Assembly (NCBI RefSeq): GCF_000021925.1 | Contig: NC_011830.1 | Coordinates: 1,884,501 to 1,948,500 of the forward strand | Length of the DNA: 64,000 nt | Reading direction: 5' to 3' | From: Desulfitobacterium hafniense DCB-2 | GTDB lineage: Bacteria; Bacillota; Desulfitobacteriia; Desulfitobacteriales; Desulfitobacteriaceae | Shown: piece after piece, positions 57,347 to 64,000 of the stretch | How the letters are laid out: every line of letters begins with the position of its first letter | Numbering within the stretch: the stretch's first letter is position 1 | Made by a program: the position numbers and the translations under genes | Notes under the pieces: generated by a model | Databases searched by the model: none | Seen by the model: only the letters and a program-made list of their open reading frames with translations | What the model was told of the DNA's origin: nothing

Positions 57347-58098
57347 AAAAAATTGCAATCTACGGCAAGGGCGGCATCGGCAAATCCACCACCGTATCCA
57401 ATGTATCAGCAGCCATGGCGGCCATGGGTCTGAAGGTACTGCAAATCGGTTGTGATCCGAAAGCTGATTCCACCCGTAATTTGACCGGCGGGAAAAATAT
57501 CCCCACCGTTTTGGATACCCTGCGGGAGCAAAGCGACGCCACCCTTGAGGAGCTGGTAGTGGAAAGCAGCACCGGAGTATTGTGTGTGGAGGCGGGGGGA
57601 CCTGTGCCGGGGGTAGGGTGTGCCGGACGGGGGATCATCACGGCCTTTGAGAAGCTGGAGGAGCTGGACGCTTATACGATCTACCGGCCTGATGTGGTTC
57701 TGTATGATGTCCTGGGCGATGTGGTCTGCGGCGGTTTTGCCATGCCGATCCGGGGCGGCTACGCCGATGAGGTGTGTATCGTCACTTCCGGTGAGATGAT
57801 GTCCCTGTATGCGGCGGCCAACATCTCCCACGCCGTCAAAAGCTTTGGCAAGCGGGGCTATGCTTCCCTGCGCGGGCTGATTCTCAATGCCAAAAACTTT
57901 GCAGGAGAGCAGGAACTGGTGGACAAGGCGGCGGCGGAGATTGGAGCGCCGGTTCTTTACCGTCTGCCCCGGGATCCGGCGGTGCAGCAGGCCGAAGCCC
58001 AGGGCAAAACCGTGGTGGAGGCTTTCCCGGATTCGGAGATGGCCGGGCATTATAGGGCTTTGGCCAAACACCTGCTGGAGGGGGCTGCTAAGGTATGA
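57343..58098 (+). CDS. NifH/BchL-like iron protein (nitrogenase-like reductase component)
   Basis: 251 aa. P-loop GKGGIGKST (8-16), switch region QIGCDPKADSTR, and the two cluster-ligand cysteines C93 (VGCAGRG) and C129 (DVVCGGFAMPIR) that bridge one [4Fe-4S] cluster across a homodimer. R96 equals the arginine ADP-ribosylated in NifH. It hydrolyses ATP and passes electrons to the NifD/K-like partner encoded next. No nif biosynthesis genes are in the window, and length is shorter than NifH (about 290), both pointing to a group IV type nitrogenase-like protein. Overlaps the FecE gene before it and the NifD-like gene after it (ATGA). Confidence 0.93.
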   Translation: MKKIAIYGKGGIGKSTTVSNVSAAMAAMGLKVLQIGCDPKADSTRNLTGGKNIPTVLDTLREQSDATLEELVVESSTGVLCVEAGGPVPGVGCAGRGIITAFEKLEELDAYTIYRPDVVLYDVLGDVVCGGFAMPIRGGYADEVCIVTSGEMMSLYAAANISHAVKSFGKRGYASLRGLILNAKNFAGEQELVDKAAAEIGAPVLYRLPRDPAVQQAEAQGKTVVEAFPDSEMAGHYRALAKHLLEGAAKV

Positions 58099-59456
58099 AG
58101 GAATTAAAAGAGTTAAAAGAGTTAAAAGACTTGAAAGAATTAAAGCATTTAAAGCATCTGTCCTCAGTCAAATCCGGCACGGGGATTAAATTCCTGACCC
58201 CTGCCGTTTCACCCGGGTCCCACTGTCCGATGCGGATCGCCTCCGTGATTGTCAAGGATATTCAAGGCCTTTCCTCTCTGCTGGTGGGAACTCAGGAGTG
58301 TGCCACTCATTCCCGGCTCTTTAACCCCCATCCGGAGGGCAGGCAGGGGGAATTGCACTGGCTGTATACTCTCAGTGATCAAGAGGTGGTGTTTGGCTGC
58401 CGGGAAGGATTGCGGGATGCCCTGAAAAAGATGGATCAGGCAGGGGCCAGAGCGATTCTGCTCATCGCCACCTGTATTCCGGAGTTAATCGGCGAGGATA
58501 TGGAAGGAATCATTCAGGAAATTCAACCGGAACTGTCGGCACGGGTTACTTATGTGATGCTGGGTCAATTCAAGAATGTCAGCCATCCCCCCGGCTCCTG
58601 GAAAACCATGAAGGCTCTGGGGTTGCTGATGGAAAAGAAAGCCACGGATCTCAGGCGCATCAATGTGCTGGGCCGGGCACCGGAGGAGGACCATATTCCT
58701 GAGCCCTCACTGCTTCCTGAGCTGGTCAGGCAGGGCATTAATCTGCGTTATCTGGCACCGGGTGCCTCCCTGGAGGATCTGCAGAACGCAGGGGATGCAG
58801 CGCTTAATCTGGTGCTGTCTCCTTATACCCAGCCCCTTGCCGTGCAGATGCAGGAGGAATTGGGAATTCCCTATGTCAGTCTGCACCATCGTTATGCAGT
58901 AAAGGATATCGACCAGGCCTATGAGGACATCGCCCAACGCTTCGGCCTGTCCTGGGGGGATGCCTTTGCCGAAGAGCGCCGGCGGGCCCTGGCTCTGGAA
59001 AATCAGGCCCAACAAAGGCTCGACGGGCTGCGGTTTGTCTGCGCGCCCAGGGTCGACTTGCCTATTCCCCTGTCAGTTTACCTGACCGGCCTTGGTATGG
59101 AACCCCTGCTGCTCCATTTGGAGGAGTATTATCCTGAGGATAAAGATCATGCCGGGCAACTTATTGCCAGGGGGCAGGACCCTCTGGTCTGCCGGATGGT
59201 CAATGAGGAGGCGGAGCTGCCTATTCTGCAAAAGCTGAATCCGGATTTATGTATAGGCTATATGTCCTATACGGATATCAGGATTCCCTGTGTAGCCAAT
59301 ATGATGGATTATTACGGACAGGTGGGTTATGAGCGGACGCGGAGTTTATTGACAAGGATTTTAGGGGTAGCGGCGAAAAAGGAAAATAAGGAGTCAAAGG
59401 AAAATAAGGAGAATAAGGAGCAAGGAGGAATGGCTTATGGGACTGCATCGGTTTAA
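58095..59456 (+). CDS. NifD/NifE-like catalytic subunit of a nitrogenase-like enzyme
   Basis: 453 aa. After an odd lysine/leucine repeat (residues 1-22, K-E-L-K-E-L-K) the oxidoreductase domain starts. C44 (PGSHCPMRIA), C69 (GTQECATH) and C127 (IATCIPELIGEDM) match the three P-cluster-type cysteines of NifD or the three in BchN. The typical V-F-G-G-x-x-x-L loop reads VVFGCREGL with an extra C102. The FeMo-co ligands Cys/His of NifD are not evident. The C-terminus is extended by K-E-N-K repeats. It would form a heterodimer with the next product. Substrate unknown; operon context suggests an iron- or tetrapyrrole-related molecule. Confidence 0.85.
   Translation: MKELKELKELKDLKELKHLKHLSSVKSGTGIKFLTPAVSPGSHCPMRIASVIVKDIQGLSSLLVGTQECATHSRLFNPHPEGRQGELHWLYTLSDQEVVFGCREGLRDALKKMDQAGARAILLIATCIPELIGEDMEGIIQEIQPELSARVTYVMLGQFKNVSHPPGSWKTMKALGLLMEKKATDLRRINVLGRAPEEDHIPEPSLLPELVRQGINLRYLAPGASLEDLQNAGDAALNLVLSPYTQPLAVQMQEELGIPYVSLHHRYAVKDIDQAYEDIAQRFGLSWGDAFAEERRRALALENQAQQRLDGLRFVCAPRVDLPIPLSVYLTGLGMEPLLLHLEEYYPEDKDHAGQLIARGQDPLVCRMVNEEAELPILQKLNPDLCIGYMSYTDIRIPCVANMMDYYGQVGYERTRSLLTRILGVAAKKENKESKENKENKEQGGMAYGTASV
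58098..58160 (+). repeat. In-frame A/G-rich repeat coding for K-E-L-K units
   Basis: Units GAATTAAAA / GAGTTAAAA / GACTTGAAA repeated about seven times at the very 5' end of the NifD-like gene. Looks like slipped-strand expansion; the coded helix is likely amphipathic. Confidence 0.85.
59377..59431 (+). repeat. In-frame A/G-rich repeat at the end of the NifD-like gene
   Basis: AAAGGAAAATAAGGAG units repeated about four times encode K-E-N-K-E-S-K-E-N-K. The last unit merges into AAGGAGG, the ribosome site of the NifK-like gene, so the repeat appears to be amplified Shine-Dalgarno sequence. Confidence 0.8.
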
Positions 59457-60669
59457 ACCGGTACCCTCGGGGCGGATGGGCACATTGTGGACCCTGGCCA
59501 CGATCAAGGGTGCTGCTCTTGTGGAATTCGGCTGTATGGGGCATATGCTTTACAGCGGTGTCACCTTGAAACGGGCCGGGGTTCACGACGGCTGCAAACT
59601 TTACTCCACCCATATCGACGAGGCGGATATTGCTCTGGGAGGAACAGGCCGGCTCAACCATACCCTCGATCATGTCTTAAAGCAGGATCGGCCCCGGGTG
59701 ATTTTTCTGCTGCCCTCCGCTATTCCCGAGGTCATCGGGACGGATCTTCCGGCCCTCTGCGAGGAACTGCAGGGGGATTACCCTGATGTCCGTTTACTGC
59801 CTTTCGGTTATGGCGGCTTTGCGGTCAATCAGCATCGGGGCATCCAGGAAGCTCTGCTTCTCCTGGCCAAAACCTTGCCGGTAACCATCGAAAAAACAGA
59901 GCGGCCTACCTTTAATATCATCGGCTCCTGTGCCGATTTGTTCCGCTTCCAGGCTGATGCCGGGGAGATCCTCCGCCTGATGGAGGGAGCCTTCGGTATG
60001 AAAGCGGTTTGCGTGATGACTTCCCATACCTCTGTGGAAGAGATCGAGAGCATGGGGAGCGCCCATATCAACCTGGTCCTGCGCCGGGAGGGGGAACCCG
60101 CCGCCAGGCATCTGCAAAAGCGCTTCGGCACACCTTATCTGCTCGGGCGTCCCTATGGCCTGGAGGGAACCCGCCTCTGGCTGGAACAGATCGCTCAACT
60201 GTCCGGAATCCCGGTGGATGCAGCCTTCCTCAACCAGGAGCGGCAAACTGCCCGCAGCCAGCTGGCACCGGTGATCCCCCATTTCCGGCACATCACACGC
60301 TCCCATCCGGAGGAAGCGATGCTCTCTCTGGGCGGGCATGCCGATGTGGTCAAAGGGATTCTGGAATTTGGCTGTAAGGAGCTTTCCCTTCCCCAAGGAA
60401 CCTGCTGGTGTGATTGTCCCGAGATGGGAAGTGAAGAGATTCCTTATTTTGGGGAAGACCAATGGTCACAGGTGATCGGGGAGCATAAAAAAGGCCTGCT
60501 CATGGCCAGCGGTGAAGCTCTGGAATGGGCGGGGCGCAACGGTGACATGCAGATTGCCAATCCCGACACTAAATGGCGGCTGCACCCTTATGACCCGCCT
60601 TTGGTCGGATTTCGCGGCGCGGTTCATTTGGTCAACCTGTGGAGCAATGAGGATGGAGATGACCACTGA
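59437..60669 (+). CDS. NifK/NifN-like second subunit of the nitrogenase-like enzyme
   Basis: 410 aa; AAGGAGG eight bases before ATG 59437, overlapping the NifD-like 3' end by 20 bases. Oxidoreductase_nitro fold: FGCMGHMLYSG, GGTGRLNHTL, FLLPSAIPEVIGTDLPAL and FNIIGSCADLFR. Of the three P-cluster cysteines only C33 is kept; the first position reads S-G-R-M-G and the third is S94. With three cysteines from the partner this gives one bridging [4Fe-4S] cluster, like BchNB. An extra cysteine patch C323-W-C325-D-C327 (and C313) is unlike the family. The closing part (NPDTKWRLHPYDPPLVGFRG) resembles NifD/K C-termini. Confidence 0.85.
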   Translation: MGLHRFKPVPSGRMGTLWTLATIKGAALVEFGCMGHMLYSGVTLKRAGVHDGCKLYSTHIDEADIALGGTGRLNHTLDHVLKQDRPRVIFLLPSAIPEVIGTDLPALCEELQGDYPDVRLLPFGYGGFAVNQHRGIQEALLLLAKTLPVTIEKTERPTFNIIGSCADLFRFQADAGEILRLMEGAFGMKAVCVMTSHTSVEEIESMGSAHINLVLRREGEPAARHLQKRFGTPYLLGRPYGLEGTRLWLEQIAQLSGIPVDAAFLNQERQTARSQLAPVIPHFRHITRSHPEEAMLSLGGHADVVKGILEFGCKELSLPQGTCWCDCPEMGSEEIPYFGEDQWSQVIGEHKKGLLMASGEALEWAGRNGDMQIANPDTKWRLHPYDPPLVGFRGAVHLVNLWSNEDGDDH

Positions 60670-60892
60670 TGAAGGGGAGAACAGGGCAGGTAAATATGAA
60701 AAAGGAGCGCCGGCCAGATTTCTGGCCGAGCTGCGCATCCAACGGGCCAAAGATCTGCTGCAAACCTGTTCTTCGGTGAAACAGGTGGCCGAATGCGTGG
60801 GCTTTTCCGATAATCTCTATTTTAGTAAAGCCTTTAAAAAGCAAACCGGGGTTTCCCCCTCGGAATTTCGCCAGCATCTTAAAAAAGAATGA
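60659..60892 (+). pseudogene. AraC DNA-binding-domain remnant
   Basis: About 77 codons overlapping the NifK-like stop. ARFLAELRIQRAKDLLQTC, SSVKQVAECVGFSDNLYFSKAF, FKKQTGVSPSEFRQHL are the second helix-turn-helix of an AraC protein, resembling the end of the regulator at 50609. The ligand domain and first HTH are absent, and no ribosome site precedes it. Either a scar of a second regulator or a very small DNA-binding protein made by coupling. Confidence 0.7.
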
Positions 60893-60921
60893 ACTTTGAA
60901 ATTCCAAGAGGGCGGGCTGTA

Positions 60922-60973
60922 TAAGAGGGCTCGTAAGATTCGAATCTGGATTCGAATCTTACGAGCCCTCTTA
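60922..60973. terminator. 25-bp perfect inverted repeat, operon terminator
   Basis: TAAGAGGGCTCGTAAGATTC + GAATC (60922-60946) mirrors 60949-60973 with a 2-base gap. Long enough to be a bidirectional terminator or a cruciform; T-run is short (CTCTTA). Confidence 0.75.
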
Positions 60974-61119
60974 TGGTTCACAATATAAGATATGCTTGCT
61001 TCTCACCGGCTAGGCGTGACAGAAGGTGAAAGAGCTCAAATAACAAACAAAAAGATGATAAAAGGGCTGGGAAGTGATATAATTAGTATGGAAATATTAT
61101 GCAGAAAGGAGTGAGGCTT

Positions 61120-61857
61120 ATGAAACAACGCTTATTGGCTCGGCTGCTGGAAGAAAAGGAAATGAAGCTGAAAGGCGGTCTATACCATCGGACCCAGATC
61201 AAACTGGCCTATAACTCCAACCGGATTGAAGGCAGCCACCTTTCTGAAGAACAGACCCGGTATATTTATGAAACGAACACGATCACTATGGAACCGAATG
61301 AAGCGGCGAGCGTTGACGATATTATTGAAACAGTCAATCACTTTTTCTGCTTTGATTATATGCTTGCCAATGTGGATGGGGAACTGTCGGAAGGAATGCT
61401 CAAAGAATTCCACCGGCTCCTGAAAGGTCGTACGTCGGATGAGCGCAAGGAATGGTTTCGGGTCGGAGATTATAAAACAAGACCGAATATGGTTGGGGAC
61501 ATGGAGACAACGGCACCGTCGGAGGTCGGCAAACTTCTTTCCGATTATCATGATAAAGAGAAGGTTACCATAGAGGATATTGTCGATTTCCATCATCGGT
61601 TTGAGAGTATACATCCCTTTCAGGATGGTAATGGACGAGTGGGCCGAATCATTATGTTTAAGGAATGCCTGAAGCATGATATCATGCCCTTGATCATTGA
61701 CCATGAGCATAAGGTGTTTTATTACCGTGGCCTCAAGGAATACAAAAGAGAAAAAGGATATCTAAGGGATACCTGCCTGTCGGCACAGGATCAATACGCG
61801 GCAATGGCAGCCTATTTCTATCCCGACATAATTCAGCCGGGGCAGGATATAAATTAG
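61120..61857 (+). CDS. Fic-family AMP-transferase with internal inhibitory motif
   Basis: 245 aa from ATG 61120 (AGAAAGGAG seven bases upstream). Fic motif HPFQDGNGRVGR with catalytic H165. The inhibitory (S/T)xxxE(G/N) motif reads SNRIEG at residues 33-38, so this is a class II Fic, self-restrained through its N-terminal helix. No antitoxin gene is adjacent, as expected. Targets of bacterial Fic proteins include GTPases, gyrase and topoisomerase IV. Flanked by strong terminators, hence monocistronic. Confidence 0.92.
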   Translation: MKQRLLARLLEEKEMKLKGGLYHRTQIKLAYNSNRIEGSHLSEEQTRYIYETNTITMEPNEAASVDDIIETVNHFFCFDYMLANVDGELSEGMLKEFHRLLKGRTSDERKEWFRVGDYKTRPNMVGDMETTAPSEVGKLLSDYHDKEKVTIEDIVDFHHRFESIHPFQDGNGRVGRIIMFKECLKHDIMPLIIDHEHKVFYYRGLKEYKREKGYLRDTCLSAQDQYAAMAAYFYPDIIQPGQDIN

Positions 61858-61899
61858 CTCCAACAAAGAGAATTAATCCCGACAAAGTGAATAGCATAT

Positions 61900-61942
61900 A
61901 AGCGCCTTTTAGCTTCAATTGAAACTGAAAGGCGCTTTTTTA
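61900..61942 (+). terminator. Terminator of the Fic gene
   Basis: AAGCGCCTTT (61900-61909) / AAAGGCGCTT (61928-61937), then TTTTT; nested TTCAATTGAA loop. Confidence 0.9.
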
Positions 61943-61949
61943 TCAGAGG

Positions 61950-62252
61950 TACAGCTGAAAAATGTGCTGTATTGCGAAATTGCCGGCCAGTGCATCGAAG
62001 CCAAAGGGTGTAGCATAAAATCCTGGAAATGAACTCAAAGCTAAAGCTAAAGCTGGGGCAAATTTGAAGAGTGAATATGGGCTTCAAATGCGCAGCCTAA
62101 GGTCTATAGGAGTAGAAAGTGTTTTTGGTGACATCAAAGGCAATTTTGGTATGCGACGATTTATGCTTAAGGGCCTGGCAAAGGTCAAATTAGAATGGGG
62201 ATTACATTGTATAGCTCATAACATGAGAAAAATGGCAGCTACCTTGGGATAG
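61950..62252 (+). pseudogene. IS1182-type transposase, 3' relic
   Basis: Scattered frames: LYCEIAGQCIEAKGCS (the zinc-ribbon-like cysteine segment), then from 62067 RSIGVESVFGDIKGNFGMRR, FMLKGLAKVKLEWGLHCIAH and NMRKMAA ending TAG near 62252. These are the last approximately 90 residues of an IS1182-like DDE transposase, with frameshifts. No terminal inverted repeats could be fixed. Confidence 0.75.
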
Positions 62253-62302
62253 GTAGTCTTGCCATTTATTTTTTGATTAAATCACCTTTTTGGGTTTAAA
62301 GA

Positions 62303-62340
62303 GGGCCGTGAGAAAATTAAGATTTCACACGGCCCCTTTA
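62303..62340 (+). terminator. Hairpin in IS relic region
   Basis: GGGCCGTG (62303-62310) / CACGGCCC (62328-62335), followed by CTTTA. Confidence 0.6.
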
Positions 62341-62350
62341 GAATGACGTT

Positions 62351-62416
62351 ATTATTTTTATATCCTCAAGGCATAAGGTAGCAAAAAAGTAGGCTGTCTC
62401 GGTGACAGCCTTTTTT
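62351..62416 (+). other. Transposase C-terminal scrap with terminator
   Basis: TTTTTATATCCTCAAGGC encodes F-L-Y-P-Q-G-I-R-stop, the same end as at 62852-62880. Immediately after lies GGCTGTC (62392-62398) / GACAGCC (62404-62410) with A and T runs on each side, a good bidirectional terminator or IS end. Confidence 0.6.
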
Positions 62417-62639
62417 GCACTAATTGAACCGGAGATTCTTTGTATGGTACGGGCAAATTCGGAATCGATTACGAATTATAAGCTGGACCTATGGTTTTTT
62501 AAAACGATAAAAATTAATAATTAGGGCTTGCTAAAGGGCGTTAAAAGTTAGGGAAATTCTGATTTGGCAAGGGTTTTCGGGCATTTTTGCCATTCTTAGT
62601 GCATAGAATATCGATTTTGGTTATAAAAACCGTGCACTT

Positions 62640-62882
62640 GAAGGTAAAATTACGTACCGTAAACTGAGCCTACAGCTTACTATAGACGATTTTATCCTGC
62701 CTTTTTCAGGAAAACTGGATCCCAATAATCGCCAAGATAAGGGGTGACAAAGAGGCCAAGAACGTATTGCCAAAAGCGAGAAAAACCTACTTAAGCGCAT
62801 TCAAGAGTGTGTCCGACCGATTGTCCGCAAAAGAGAACGAGGTGGATAAACATTTTTTGTATCCTCAAGGCACGTTGAGATA
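62640..62882 (+). pseudogene. IS5/IS1182-type DDE transposase relic with internal deletion
   Basis: N-terminal text ITYRKLSLQLTIDDFILPF, SGKLDPNNR (family N-terminus T-I-D-D-F-V-F-P-F-G-K-L-D-P-N-N-R) is followed directly, out of frame, by RPRTYCQKARKTYL-like sequence from the centre and finally FLYPQGTLR-stop. A copy with most of the enzyme deleted. Confidence 0.7.
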
Positions 62883-63388
62883 GTTTATCTTTATGACATT
62901 TATAAAATATTTGGAATACAAGGGATGCAATATGTAAGGTATTATTAAAACGATAGTTAATTTTATCACAAATAAGTTTGGGTGATCGTTCCAGAGTGAT
63001 CAATTAAACCTTGTCGCGATGGAAGTTTAGAGCCACTGACCATCTCTGTCCAGCGTCTGCCAATGGCAATACTCTTAGTACCGAAGGGAGCGGTTTCCGG
63101 TCTTTCGAAGTTATCACGGATCATGAGGTGGTTTAGAAATTCTGGCTGCTCTTTACCAATGCCATTGAATCAACGGTCTATCGGATTTACTGCTATCACC
63201 ACAGCTATGCACAACATTTGGCAGACCCCAAGAAACCCCGATTCCCGGATTGGATATCAGACCTTCCAGATACCCAGAGCGGCAACAGGCTGATTGGCGA
63301 ACCGGGTTAAAGTTACCGACACCACTGGTTATGGCGACAAACAGAAATTCTGCGCTTAGCCTTTATTGTTTAAGGAGTGATCAAAGTT
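62883..63388. other. Relic region before the transporter gene
   Basis: 506 bases. One frame (63020-63309) reads ANGNTLSTEGSGFRSFEVIT then a TAG, then KFWLLFTNAIESTVYRIYCY and PKKPRFPDWISDLPDTQ to TAA. This looks like the C-terminal part of a larger lost protein, family uncertain. The 76-codon frame at 63063 in another register has no ribosome site and is not called. The ribosome site AAGGAG of the next gene is at 63372. Confidence 0.4.
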
Positions 63389-64000
63389 ATGAATAAGAAC
63401 AAACCGGTCACGGAAGTAGTCGAAAGCGAAGGGGAAGTATCCACCAAAAAGCACATTTACAGCCTCATCGGTTTTGTCATTGTGGCTGTATTTTGGATTA
63501 TGCCTCCCATTGAACCTCTCACACCGCTGGGGATGAAAGTTGCCGGCACCTTTTTCGCTATGATTGTTTGGTGGTCGACTGTCGGTGCCATATGGCCCAG
63601 TATATGCGGACTGCTGCTTATTGGTCTATCCGGTTATGCCGGAGGAGGTGCAGAGGGATTTACAAGTGTTTTCACCAGCGCATTCAGTAACAATGTAGTC
63701 TTGCTCGTCATGTTTGCTATGGTTTTGTTCGGCGCTTTTGCTGCGTCTGGCGCTCCCAAATATATTGCCCGTTGGGTCCTGACCAGAAAAGTTATCAATG
63801 GCCGTCCCTATGTGTTTATGGCCTTCGTGTTTTTGATCGGTTTTTTCATGGCCGGTTTCACGTCGAGCGTTGCTACCCTAATAATACTATGGCCCATTAC
63901 CCTGCGCTTGATGGAGGCTCTGGAAGTTGATTCGGACGATGAAATTTGGGCCTATTTCTTTGTTGGATTATTTCTTATGATCAATTTTGGGAGGCCGATC
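63389..64000 (+). CDS. SLC13/DASS-type anion transporter, 5' part
   Basis: 204 codons, running off the window. ATG 63389 with AAGGAG about 11 bases upstream. N-terminal cytoplasmic tail (VTEVVESEGEVSTKK) then six hydrophobic segments in view. Signatures AVFWIMPPIEPLTPLGMKVA, FSNNVVLLVMFAMVLFGAF and the hairpin-like GFTSSVATLIILWPI resemble the first half of divalent anion:sodium symporter-type (citrate, succinate, sulfate) carriers. Substrate unknown. Confidence 0.75.
   Translation, partial: MNKNKPVTEVVESEGEVSTKKHIYSLIGFVIVAVFWIMPPIEPLTPLGMKVAGTFFAMIVWWSTVGAIWPSICGLLLIGLSGYAGGGAEGFTSVFTSAFSNNVVLLVMFAMVLFGAFAASGAPKYIARWVLTRKVINGRPYVFMAFVFLIGFFMAGFTSSVATLIILWPITLRLMEALEVDSDDEIWAYFFVGLFLMINFGRPI

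Noticed and set aside
57343..60669. True nitrogenase (nifHDK)
   Set aside because: The K-like subunit lacks two of three P-cluster cysteines, no FeMo-co ligands are seen, and there are no nifENB genes; NifH-like chain is short.
60930..60965. GATTCGAATC resembling a tRNA T-loop (GGTTCGAATCC)
   Set aside because: It belongs to a 25-bp perfect palindrome; no acceptor stem, anticodon arm or CCA context.
63063..63293. 76-codon open frame
   Set aside because: No ribosome site, unlike composition, and another register of the same stretch reads more like a lost protein.

Overview
This window looks like a piece of a low-to-mid GC, spore-former-type Firmicute chromosome, most likely Desulfitobacterium or a close relative in the Clostridia. 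That placement is inference. It rests on strong Gram-positive Shine-Dalgarno sequences, frequent TTG and GTG starts, a Tat-exported flavoprotein reductase paired with an FMN-binding lipoprotein, TRAP and ECF transporters, PucR- and AraC-type regulators, and a nitrogenase-like operon. No rRNA, tRNA or CRISPR array was seen.

Layout. 1-7.2 kb: an export module (TolC-like protein cut by the window edge, two-component system, Usp-like protein, HlyD/MacA adaptor, MacB-type ATPase and permease). 7.3-9.8 kb: an O-acetylation module (SGNH lipoprotein, MBOAT acyltransferase, truncated DHHW protein). 9.8-11.7 kb: an MBL-fold hydrolase and an orphan protein. 11.7-15.7 kb: an ECF transporter divergent from an AraC regulator, with a large palindrome between them. 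15.9-20.6 kb: APH-like kinase, VanW protein, a HicA-like toxin/antitoxin pair, the Amj flippase and a LysR regulator. 20.7-22.9 kb: exported flavoprotein reductase plus FMN-binding lipoprotein. 22.9-26.6 kb: a leftward operon of a 23-residue peptide, two methyltransferases, a radical SAM/SPASM enzyme and an alpha/beta hydrolase with a cysteine at the nucleophile position. 26.7-29.0 kb: a DUF1538 membrane protein with two PII-like proteins. 29.3-32.9 kb: an XRE regulator and an AAA-VWA / DUF6530-like / GIY-YIG operon. 33.3-44.4 kb: a TRAP transporter with a catabolic operon (isocitrate/isopropylmalate-type dehydrogenase, creatinase-like M24 protein, cyclic amidohydrolase, malate dehydrogenase, tandem nitrilase) facing a PucR regulator. 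44.6-48.8 kb: an AT-rich accessory island with an MNT/HEPN pair and several decayed genes (lactate permease, choloylglycine hydrolase, a hicB-hicA deletion fusion). 50.5-61.0 kb: a Fur-controlled iron-chelate transport operon that runs into NifH-, NifD- and NifK-like genes. 61.1-63.4 kb: a Fic protein and IS relics. 63.4 kb to the end: an SLC13/DASS-type transporter that leaves the window.

The most interesting system is the 50.5-61 kb operon. An AraC regulator lies behind a textbook sigma-A promoter that overlaps an exact Fur box. It is followed by a siderophore-type binding protein, an exporter-fold ABC protein, two FecCD permeases, a FecE ATPase and, by start/stop overlap, a three-gene nitrogenase-like reductase. 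The cysteine pattern (three in the NifD-like subunit, one in the NifK-like subunit) fits a single bridging [4Fe-4S] cluster of the BchNB kind rather than a P-cluster. The context suggests reductive chemistry on an imported iron-linked compound or cofactor, not N2 fixation. A second candidate is the 23-residue peptide/methyltransferase/radical SAM operon, whose first ribosome binding site lies in a 17-bp stem.
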